A stretch of 64,000 nt of DNA, taken from contig NZ_VITH01000016.1 in NCBI RefSeq assembly GCF_007827815.1, forward strand, positions 62,001 to 126,000. The letters run 5' to 3'. This document shows, piece by piece, positions 53,270-59,989 of this stretch. The first letter of the stretch is position 1, and each line of letters starts with the position of its first letter. This stretch comes from Azospirillum brasilense. GTDB lineage: Bacteria > Pseudomonadota > Alphaproteobacteria > Azospirillales > Azospirillaceae. Below the pieces are notes generated by a model. That model did no database searches. It was not told the DNA's origin and was given only the letters and a program-made list of their open reading frames with translations. The position numbers were made by a program, and so were the translations under genes.

Positions 53270-54760
53270 TCAAAGCGCCTTCAGCTTCTTCCAGGCGAAC
53301 AGCACCATCCGCAGCAACAGCCAACCATGGGTGAAGCGGCTGATCTGCGTCTCGCCGTAGCTGCGGTCGGCGTAGCGGATCGGCACCTCGACAATCTCCA
53401 GATTCAGCTTCGAGGCGCCGAAAATCAGGTCGAAGTCACCGAACGGATCGAAGTCGCCGAAGTAATGGCGGTTGGCGACGATCTGGTCGTAATCGCGCCG
53501 CCACAGCACCTTCGTGCCGCACAGCGTGTCGGTGAAGCGCGTGTTCAGCAGGAACGAGAAGATGCGGGCGAAAGCGCGGTTGGCGATCCAGTTCAGGAAG
53601 CGCATTGCCTCATCGGCCATCGGATAGACCAGCCGGGTGCCGTTGATGAACTCCCCCTGCCCGGACGCGATGGCGCGGTAGAATTTCGGCATGCTTTCCG
53701 GCGGCACGGTCAGGTCGGCGTCGAGGATCATCAGGATGTCGCCCCGCGCCGCGGCGAAGCCGGCCCTCACCGCGTCGCCCTTGCCCTTGCCCGGCTGCTT
53801 CATGACCTTGATGTCCCAGTCCGGATAAGCGGCCTGGACGCGCAGGCATTCCTCGTAGGTGTTGTCCTGGCTGTTGCCCTCGACGTAGATCACCTCAAGA
53901 TCCGGGCAGAAGCGCGGCATGCGCCGGATGGCGTTCTCGATGTTGCCGCGCTCGTTGCGGCAGGGGATCAGCACGGTGCAGGACGGCTGTCGCTCCGGCG
54001 CCCGGGCGACCGGACGGCCCACAACGTAGTTGCGCAGGCAGAGCTTCCGGACTCCCGGCAACGGGGCGATGCTGCGGTTGATGAGCGTGCCGAGACCGAG
54101 CAGCCGACGCGGCACGAGCTGCCGCCACTCGCGCTTCACCGGCTGCCAGCCGGCCAGGGTCAGCAGGCCGGCGATGTCGGCGCTGGACAGCCAGTTCATC
54201 TGCCCCTGCGGCATCTTCAGGCCGAACCGTTCGGCGGCGGCCAGGACCGGCTCCCACAGGCGGGAATGGTAGCTGACGATGATGCGCGTCTGCGGCGTGG
54301 CGAAGCGATGGAGCTGGCGCAGCGTCTCCTCGATGTCGTCGAGGAAGCCGACGGTGTCGGACAGCAGGATGACGTCGAAGTGCCCTTCGATCTCCGCCAG
54401 GACGGCGGGGTCCTCCGCGTTGCCGATGTGGAATTCCAGCCCCGGATGACGCTCCCGCGCCCGTTCGATCATCGCCGGGCTGAGGTCGATGCCCACCCCG
54501 CGTGACGGCTCCAGGAAGGACAGCGTGTCGCCGGTGCCGCAGCCGATCTCCAGGACCGACGCGTTCTCCGGAATGAGGAAACGCAGATAGGCGCGATCGG
54601 CCTCATGGAAGGCCCGGTTGCGCTCGACCCAGCGGTCGCGCTCGGGAGCAAGGCTGTCGAACAGCATCCGCACGCTCTTCTGGCGGGGCGACAGGGAACC
54701 TGCGTCACCGGCTCGGGTGGGCGCACCGGCTGCAGCGTCTTCGAAACTCTCAACAGTCAT
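53270..54760 (-). CDS. Methyltransferase-GT2 glycosyltransferase fusion
   Basis: 496 residues. Residues 1-240 are a class I SAM methyltransferase (VLEIGCGTGDTL, 69-80; LLSDTVGFLDD). Residues 258-496 are a GT2 glycosyltransferase of the DPM1/DolP-Man type (CTVLIPCRNERGNIENAI; DADLTVPP with Asp347 and Asp349; GTKVLWRRDYD), with a hydrophobic-basic end. Fusion of the two suggests that a sugar is added and methylated, or a lipid-linked sugar handled, in one step. ATG 54760 was chosen because the upstream frame lacks protein character. It lies between the recombinase and parB on the same strand. Confidence 0.85.
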   Translation of the reverse strand: MTVESFEDAAAGAPTRAGDAGSLSPRQKSVRMLFDSLAPERDRWVERNRAFHEADRAYLRFLIPENASVLEIGCGTGDTLSFLEPSRGVGIDLSPAMIERARERHPGLEFHIGNAEDPAVLAEIEGHFDVILLSDTVGFLDDIEETLRQLHRFATPQTRIIVSYHSRLWEPVLAAAERFGLKMPQGQMNWLSSADIAGLLTLAGWQPVKREWRQLVPRRLLGLGTLINRSIAPLPGVRKLCLRNYVVGRPVARAPERQPSCTVLIPCRNERGNIENAIRRMPRFCPDLEVIYVEGNSQDNTYEECLRVQAAYPDWDIKVMKQPGKGKGDAVRAGFAAARGDILMILDADLTVPPESMPKFYRAIASGQGEFINGTRLVYPMADEAMRFLNWIANRAFARIFSFLLNTRFTDTLCGTKVLWRRDYDQIVANRHYFGDFDPFGDFDLIFGASKLNLEIVEVPIRYADRSYGETQISRFTHGWLLLRMVLFAWKKLKAL

Positions 54761-55091
54761 AAATAAGGTCCGTGACAACGTGTTCGGAAGCAACCGGGCC
54801 TCCGCCGAACAGGGCAAGCCAAGCGCGGCAGCCGGCAAAGGCCGGTGGTCCGGACGACAGTCCAACGGGCGGGCGTCACAGTGATACCGAACCCGGCAAA
54901 ATGCAACCGAGGTGTGGAAGCGCTTACCAGAGGACACAAGCCGGTGTTTGTCACCAAGCGGCGGCCCCGCGGACCTCCGGGACGGCGGCGGATGGCGGTG
55001 GCCTGCCGTCGTGATTGCCTCCCGCCGCCCTGGAACATGGACCCCAGGATGTTGGAAGTCCGGTCATCGCTGCCGGAGGGTCGGTTTCCAG

Positions 55092-55111
55092 ACGGTGAGA
55101 ATTCTCACCGT
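55092..55111. repeat. parS-like palindrome, copy 2
   Basis: Perfect 20-base palindrome ACGGTGAGAATTCTCACCGT. It is 38 bases (centre to centre) from copy 3 and lies just downstream of parB, a usual place for parS. Both copies are identical. Confidence 0.72.
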
Positions 55112-55129
55112 TATGCCCAGAGGGGAACA

Positions 55130-55149
55130 ACGGTGAGAATTCTCACCGT
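55130..55149. repeat. parS-like palindrome, copy 3
   Basis: Same 20-base palindrome as copy 2, ending 6 bases from the parB stop codon. Spaced about 3.6 helical turns from copy 2, allowing ParB dimers to contact each other. Confidence 0.72.
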
Positions 55150-55155
55150 CGGCCG

Positions 55156-56046
55156 TCACTCCGGATCGCCGTCCAAGATAGCGTCGATGCTGCTGCGCAA
55201 CGCGCGCAGAACCTCGCGGTCCACGCCGTCCAGCCGCTTCGGCTTTTCCTGGAACGCCTGCAGGGCGTCCCGTGTCCGCAGGATGTTGCGGGACACGCGC
55301 AGGCTGAAGGCGCTCAGCACGGCCTCCGGCTCATCCTCCCGGCGGGGCGGCCGCGCGCCCGGCGCGGCGCCATCCCCGGCCCGGGGCGGGGCGGCGGCGG
55401 GCAGGGGATCGTTGACCAGCGTGTCCCACAGGCGAAGCTGCGCCCCCGGATCGTCGAGGGCGGCGACCTGGTACAGCTTGTAGCGCGCGAGCTTCCTGGG
55501 GGCGGTTTCATACCGCTCGCGCACCGCAGCGGACACTTTCGTCAGGGCGATGGTCCGGGTGATCTCGGCACGGTCGCGTCCCATGATCTGGCCGAGATCG
55601 GCGTGGGAGTAGCCGTGTTTCTCCACCAGGGCCACGAAGGCGTCCGCTTCTTCGAACGGTGTCAGCTCGGCGCGCAGCACGTTTTCCACCACCGCCACCT
55701 CGGCGGTGTCGATGCCGTCCGGCACCAGGATGCAGGGGACCGTCTGCTGGCCGAGGGCGCGGACCGCGCGCAGGCGCCGCTCCCCGAAGACGAGCTGGAA
55801 GCGGCTCGGCCCCAGCTCCCGCACCCCGATCGGCTGCTGCAGGCCGTGCTTGCGGATGGAATCGGTCAGCGCGGCGAGGTCCGCCTCGTCGAAGCGGCGG
55901 CGCGGCTGGTCGGGATTGGCCTCGATCCACTCCACGTCGGGGTAGACGAGCCTCACGCCCTGCTCCGGTTCCGCGAAGACGGCGAGCGCGCCGCGGCTCA
56001 TGGCGTTCAGCCGGGCGAGGTTTCCGGTTCCGAGCTTACGCGACAT
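55156..56046 (-). CDS. parB: ParB-like partition protein
   Basis: 296 residues. The N-terminal CTPase domain has IEANPDQPRRRFDEADLAAL, LQQPIGVR and the box II motif GERRLRAVR, followed by ENVLRAELTPFEEADAF. The HTH part is YSHADLGQIMGRDRAEITRTI. It is followed by a linker rich in Pro/Ala/Arg (about 225-250) and a C-terminal dimerisation segment. It binds parS and, with ParA, segregates the replicon. The gene overlaps parA by 11 bases. Two parS-like palindromes lie directly downstream. Confidence 0.9.
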   Translation of the reverse strand: MSRKLGTGNLARLNAMSRGALAVFAEPEQGVRLVYPDVEWIEANPDQPRRRFDEADLAALTDSIRKHGLQQPIGVRELGPSRFQLVFGERRLRAVRALGQQTVPCILVPDGIDTAEVAVVENVLRAELTPFEEADAFVALVEKHGYSHADLGQIMGRDRAEITRTIALTKVSAAVRERYETAPRKLARYKLYQVAALDDPGAQLRLWDTLVNDPLPAAAPPRAGDGAAPGARPPRREDEPEAVLSAFSLRVSRNILRTRDALQAFQEKPKRLDGVDREVLRALRSSIDAILDGDPE

Positions 56047-57043
56047 GGGCCACCTCCACACGCTTGTGCCGTTCCGCGGCGATGGCGTCGGCAAGCGCCC
56101 GGTAGGAGGACGCCCCCGGCGCGTCGGGCACCGCCTCCAGGGCGGCGCGTCCGGCAAGGGCGGCGTCGCCGTAGATGGTCGCCCGCGGCACCGGCGGGAA
56201 GATGCGCAGCGTGCCACCCAGCGCGCTGTGAAGCTGCTCCAGGGTCACCTGGTGCTGGTTCAGGCGGGCGTTGTGCATGGTCGGCAGGATGCCCAGGACG
56301 GCGAGGCTGGGATGGCAGCGCCGCTTCAACTTGTTGATCGTCTTCAGCAGATGGTTCACGCCGATGGAGGACAGATACTCGGTCTGGCAGGGGATCACGA
56401 TGACGTCCGACGCGACCAGGCCGTTGGCCGTGCACTGGCCCAGGTTCGGCGGGCAGTCGATGAAGATGAAATCGTAGGCGGCCCGCGCGTCCTGCAGCCG
56501 CTCCCGCAGGGCCATCGGGCCGCTGGGGTCGGCGGTCAGTTCCACCTCGACCGACGCCAGCTCGATGCTCGACGGGGCGATCTCCAGCCCGATGTCGCCC
56601 ACCGGAACCACGATGTCCTCGACGGCGACCTCTTCGCGCAGCACATGGGCGAGCGACTTGCGCCGGCCCTCCTCGTACTCGATCAGGTCGATGCCGAGAT
56701 GCGCCGTGGCGTTGGCCTGCGGGTCGGCGTCGATGATCAGCACGCGGTAGCCCTCGCGCGCCAGGATGCTGGCGGTGTTGACCGTGCAGGTGGTCTTGCC
56801 GACCCCGCCCTTCTGGTTGGCGAGGCAGACGACCAGCGCCGGGCCGTGCTTGCCGTCCACCACCGTCGTCTCCTTCAGCAGGAAGCGGACCACCGCGTCG
56901 GGGATCTTCTCGCTGTTGCTTTCCCACCGGGAGATCTTGGAGCGGTCGTAGCGCCGTTCCAGCCGTTCGTTCAGCCAGGCCGCGAAATCCGGCTGTGAGA
57001 GTTTGCGCTCCTCCCGCAGGAGCCTCATGTCTTCGCCACGCAC
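56036..57043 (-). CDS. parA: ParA-like partition ATPase with N-terminal HTH
   Basis: 335 residues. An XRE-like HTH (about residues 6-50: LREERKLSQPDFAAWLNER, KISRWESNSEKIP) is followed by the deviant Walker A motif NQKGGVGKTT and the Walker B-type IIDADPQ and FIDCPPN. The N-terminal HTH indicates type Ia partition ATPases that also repress their own promoter. GTG 57043 is used because GGAGG stands 5 bases before it; ATG 57028 or 57145 are alternatives. It starts the parA-parB operon. Confidence 0.9.
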   Translation of the reverse strand: MRGEDMRLLREERKLSQPDFAAWLNERLERRYDRSKISRWESNSEKIPDAVVRFLLKETTVVDGKHGPALVVCLANQKGGVGKTTCTVNTASILAREGYRVLIIDADPQANATAHLGIDLIEYEEGRRKSLAHVLREEVAVEDIVVPVGDIGLEIAPSSIELASVEVELTADPSGPMALRERLQDARAAYDFIFIDCPPNLGQCTANGLVASDVIVIPCQTEYLSSIGVNHLLKTINKLKRRCHPSLAVLGILPTMHNARLNQHQVTLEQLHSALGGTLRIFPPVPRATIYGDAALAGRAALEAVPDAPGASSYRALADAIAAERHKRVEVAHVA

Positions 57044-57152
57044 GTCAACCTCCACAGCGAATGCGCTTGCCGTGTTCAACCGATACGACGGAGCCCCGAA
57101 TCGGTCAAGGTTGACGGTCACTCCTGTTGCATCAACAGCCGGCATCAACAGG

Positions 57153-57190
57153 AAAAAGCCGGCCCGGGGGAGAGCGTCCCCCGGGCCGGC
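57153..57190 (-). terminator. Terminator after the first DUF4347/RTX gene
   Basis: A 13-base GC-rich stem (57158-57170 with 57178-57190) and loop AGAGCGT. On the minus strand it runs into five T (57157-57153). It lies between the DUF4347 gene and parA on the same strand. Confidence 0.8.
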
Positions 57191-57203
57191 GCGTTTGGAA
57201 CCG

Positions 57204-57237
57204 CCTCGCCTTACAGATTGCCTCGCCTTACAGATTG
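57204..57237. repeat. 17-base tandem duplication across the stop codon
   Basis: Two adjacent copies of CCTCGCCTTACAGATTG (57204-57220, 57221-57237). They cover the last two codons (Asn-Leu) and the TAA stop of the minus-strand DUF4347 gene. The protein ends at the first stop; the second copy is non-coding. Confidence 0.85.
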
Positions 57238-59537
57238 ATGAAGGCGACGTAGTTCTGGCCGTCCACCGAACCGGTGGTCATGCTCATCGCGCCCACGGCC
57301 TTGCCGGTGAAGGTCATGCTGGCGTCGATGGTGCCGTTGCCGTCGATGTCGCAGTGGACCGTGGCGCCCTTGTAGCCCTCGGCACCGCCCATCTCTTCCC
57401 AGGACAGCTTGGAGACACCCTCCTGATACCCCCACAGGGTGGACCACTCGCCCTGCTCCAGATCGGTGACGGTGGACCAGGTCGTCGCGCCGCCGCGGCC
57501 ATCGACAAAGAAGGTGTCCTTGCCCGAGCCGCCGATCAGCCAGTTGGAGCCGGCACCGCCGTCCAGCACGTCGTCGCCCGCCCCGCCCCAGGCCGCATCG
57601 TCGCCGCCCAGCAGGTTGAGGAAATCGTTGCCGTCGGAACCGCCCAGCACCTCGCCGCGGTCGTCGCCCAGGAAGCTCCACTGCAGACCCGAGAACGGAC
57701 CGTCGTAGGCGTAGGCCTTCACGTCCTCCGTCACGCCGTCCACCGTGCGCTGCATCGACGCGAAGGGACGGTCGTCCACCGGCGGCTCGGTGCCGGTCGG
57801 CGGGGTGGTGGTCGGCGGTTCGGTCGTCGGAGGCGTGGTGGTCGGCGGCTCCGTCGTCGGGGGCGTCGTGGTGGGAGGTTCGGTGGTCGGGGGCTCCGTG
57901 GTCGGCGGCGTGGTGGGGGCGTCCACCAGCGTGACGGTGCTTCCGCTGACCTGGAACTGACCGGCGGTGAAGCTGCCGGCGAAGCGCAGGGTGACGTCGG
58001 CACCCGCCGTGGCATCGGTGCCGATGTGCAGCAGGGTGACGCCGTCCACCGTCTCCGCCTGGACCTGCCCGGCGGTGAGCTGGCTGCCGTTGCCGGCGGT
58101 GGCGGTCCCGGACATCGCCGTGCCGGTGACGGTGAAGGCGTCGCCCACCATGGCGCCGGTGATGCCGCTGGTGAAGCCGTTGGCCTGGGCCATGGTCATC
58201 GTCACCGCGTGGAGGACGCTGCCGACCAGGTCGAGATTTTCCACGCTGGTCAGGGTCATGCCGGAGAGGTCGATCTGCGGCGTCGCCGTGGTGATCTTGC
58301 CTTCCGGATCGGTCACGTCGTCGGAGCTGATGCGCAGCGTGTCGGTGCCGGTGCCGCCGTCGTAGGAGACCGTGCCGGCGTCGCCCTGGGCGGCGATGAT
58401 GAAGGTGTCGTTGCCGGCCCCGCCCTGGATGACGTCGGCCTCGTCCATGGTGCCGTGTTCACCGCTGTAGAAGACGTCGTCGCCGTCGCCGCCGATCATG
58501 GTGTCGGCGTCCCAGTCGCCGATCAGCGTGTCGTTGCCGGCACCGCCCATGAGGCTGTCCTTGCCGCCACCGCCGACCAGCAGGTCATCGCCGTCGTCGC
58601 CGTAGAGCATGTCGTCGTCGGCGCGCCCGAAGATCTGGTCGTTGCCGGCGCCGCCATGGACGGTGTCGTTGCCGTTGCCGCTCTCCAGCGTGTCGTTCCC
58701 GGCGCCGCCGGTCACCGAATCGGCGCCGTCATGGGCCCAGAACCACACGGGGTCGTTGCCGGCCACCATGGTGTCGTCGAAGTTGCTGCCGACCCAGCGC
58801 TCGATGTCGATGAAGGTGTCGCCCGCGGCGTCACCCGTGCTGTTCCCCGGAGTCAGCAGGTCGAGCACGAGGCCCGTGGTGGCGGTCTCGTAGGACGCCT
58901 CGTCGAAACCGGTACCGCCATTCAGCACGTCGGCACCGGCCCCGCCGATCAGCGTGTCGTTGCCGCCACCGCCGATCAGCGTGTCGTTGCCGGCGCCGCC
59001 CTCGATGACGTCGGGCTCATCGTCGCTGGTCAGCAGGTCGGGACCCGCCGTCGTGGTGCCGGTGACGGCCAGCACATGGGACCAGCCTTCGGTGCCCGCG
59101 AAGGGGGAGGGGGTGACGACGGGCGCGGTGCTGCGGTCGAGCGTCCAGGACGCGCCCAGCGCATCCGGGCCGACCGGCCCCGACGAGGCGGCGACCACCG
59201 CACCGGTGGCGGCGGCCAGACGGTCGAGCAGGAGGCGGCCCGCCTCGCCCGCACCGGCGTGGCAGGCGTGGATGTGGATCTCGGTGCCGCGCGCGTCCGG
59301 CCAGGAGCGGTCGAGCAGCGACCCGGCGTCCAGCGGGCTGGAGCCGATCAGGACCCGCCCCGGCTCGCCATGGGCGACCAGATGCAGGACGGACGGACGG
59401 GCGGCGAGAGCGGCAGCCAGCACGGCATGGCCATCGTCGGCGGCGGAGACGAGTGTGACCTGGACGTCGGAACGGCGGCGGCTGAGCAGCCCGTCGAGAT
59501 CCTCAAGTCCAGCGTCCGCGATGATGACTTCGGTCAA
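57228..59537 (-). CDS. DUF4347/RTX secreted protein, copy 1
   Basis: About 769 residues. Residues 1-160 are a DUF4347 domain (LHLVAHGEPGRVLIGS; HACHAGAGEAGRLLL), common at the N-terminus of giant RTX adhesins. RTX nonapeptides (GGAGNDTL, GGNGNDT-type) follow at about 180-340, then a beta-rich part and a Thr-Pro-Glu linker. The last 180 residues are the module shared with the other two secreted proteins here. No Sec signal is seen; export by a type I secretion system is likely. The start is taken as TTG 59537, preceded by GGAGA and conserved in the next gene; GTG 59615 is an alternative. Confidence 0.78.
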   Translation of the reverse strand: MTEVIIADAGLEDLDGLLSRRRSDVQVTLVSAADDGHAVLAAALAARPSVLHLVAHGEPGRVLIGSSPLDAGSLLDRSWPDARGTEIHIHACHAGAGEAGRLLLDRLAAATGAVVAASSGPVGPDALGASWTLDRSTAPVVTPSPFAGTEGWSHVLAVTGTTTAGPDLLTSDDEPDVIEGGAGNDTLIGGGGNDTLIGGAGADVLNGGTGFDEASYETATTGLVLDLLTPGNSTGDAAGDTFIDIERWVGSNFDDTMVAGNDPVWFWAHDGADSVTGGAGNDTLESGNGNDTVHGGAGNDQIFGRADDDMLYGDDGDDLLVGGGGKDSLMGGAGNDTLIGDWDADTMIGGDGDDVFYSGEHGTMDEADVIQGGAGNDTFIIAAQGDAGTVSYDGGTGTDTLRISSDDVTDPEGKITTATPQIDLSGMTLTSVENLDLVGSVLHAVTMTMAQANGFTSGITGAMVGDAFTVTGTAMSGTATAGNGSQLTAGQVQAETVDGVTLLHIGTDATAGADVTLRFAGSFTAGQFQVSGSTVTLVDAPTTPPTTEPPTTEPPTTTPPTTEPPTTTPPTTEPPTTTPPTGTEPPVDDRPFASMQRTVDGVTEDVKAYAYDGPFSGLQWSFLGDDRGEVLGGSDGNDFLNLLGGDDAAWGGAGDDVLDGGAGSNWLIGGSGKDTFFVDGRGGATTWSTVTDLEQGEWSTLWGYQEGVSKLSWEEMGGAEGYKGATVHCDIDGNGTIDASMTFTGKAVGAMSMTTGSVDGQNYVAFINL
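57780..57920. repeat. Thr/Pro/Glu linker repeat in DUF4347 copy 1
   Basis: Repeating TTPPTTEPP-type units encoded on the minus strand, about five units of 27-30 bases. The paralogue at 60543-60625 has about half that number. Linkers of this kind join domains in secreted proteins and vary in length by slippage or unequal exchange. Confidence 0.7.
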
Positions 59538-59698
59538 GGGAGACTCTCCGTGGATTTTGTTGTGATCGCTGGGGCGCCCGGTCGCATCGTTCACGGATAC
59601 GGGGTAGCGCGACACCCATTCACATGCGCCTTCGGAGAGGCATCCTGCAATTGCCCAAGAAGAAATAACACATCGTCATCACGGGAACTTAATTAGTG

Positions 59699-59718
59699 CG
59701 TTATCTTACTTGATAACG
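59699..59718. promoter_or_regulatory. Inverted repeat upstream of DUF4347 copy 1
   Basis: CGTTATC-N6-GATAACG, a perfect 7-base inverted repeat in an A+T-rich stretch about 160-180 bases before the start of the minus-strand gene. It could be a binding site of a dimeric regulator. Its half-site shares CGTTAT with the mosBA repeat. Confidence 0.45.
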
Positions 59719-59905
59719 GAAAACTCTTTACTCATATGATCGGTCAAAGTCCTATGAGAACTGAATATAAACTTTCCCCATCAAGGGGTAATTGAAGAAA
59801 ATATGGCGACCGCGCCCTGAAATTTCGGGGCAGGCCTTGCCCAAAAGGGCTAACCTTATTCGTCCTGACAACCGAACCGGGCCGCCAGAGCAGGCCGCAG
59901 AGCGC

Positions 59906-59939
59906 AAAAAAGCCGGCCCGGAGCGGACTCCGGGCCGGC
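59906..59939 (-). terminator. Terminator after the second DUF4347/RTX gene
   Basis: A 12-base stem (59912-59923 with 59928-59939) with loop CGGA. On the minus strand it continues into six T (59911-59906). It isolates the two tandem paralogues from each other. Confidence 0.8.
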
Positions 59940-59989
59940 GCTTTGCGGGCCGTTTCAGATCACGGCGTTTTGAACCGCGTGATCCGCGG

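Noticed and set aside
51799..55149. GAATTC palindromes as integrase attachment or inverted-repeat ends of a mobile element
   Set aside because: They are symmetric sites of 18-20 bases, two of them 38 bases apart beside parB; this fits parS better than element ends, and no target-site duplication was seen.
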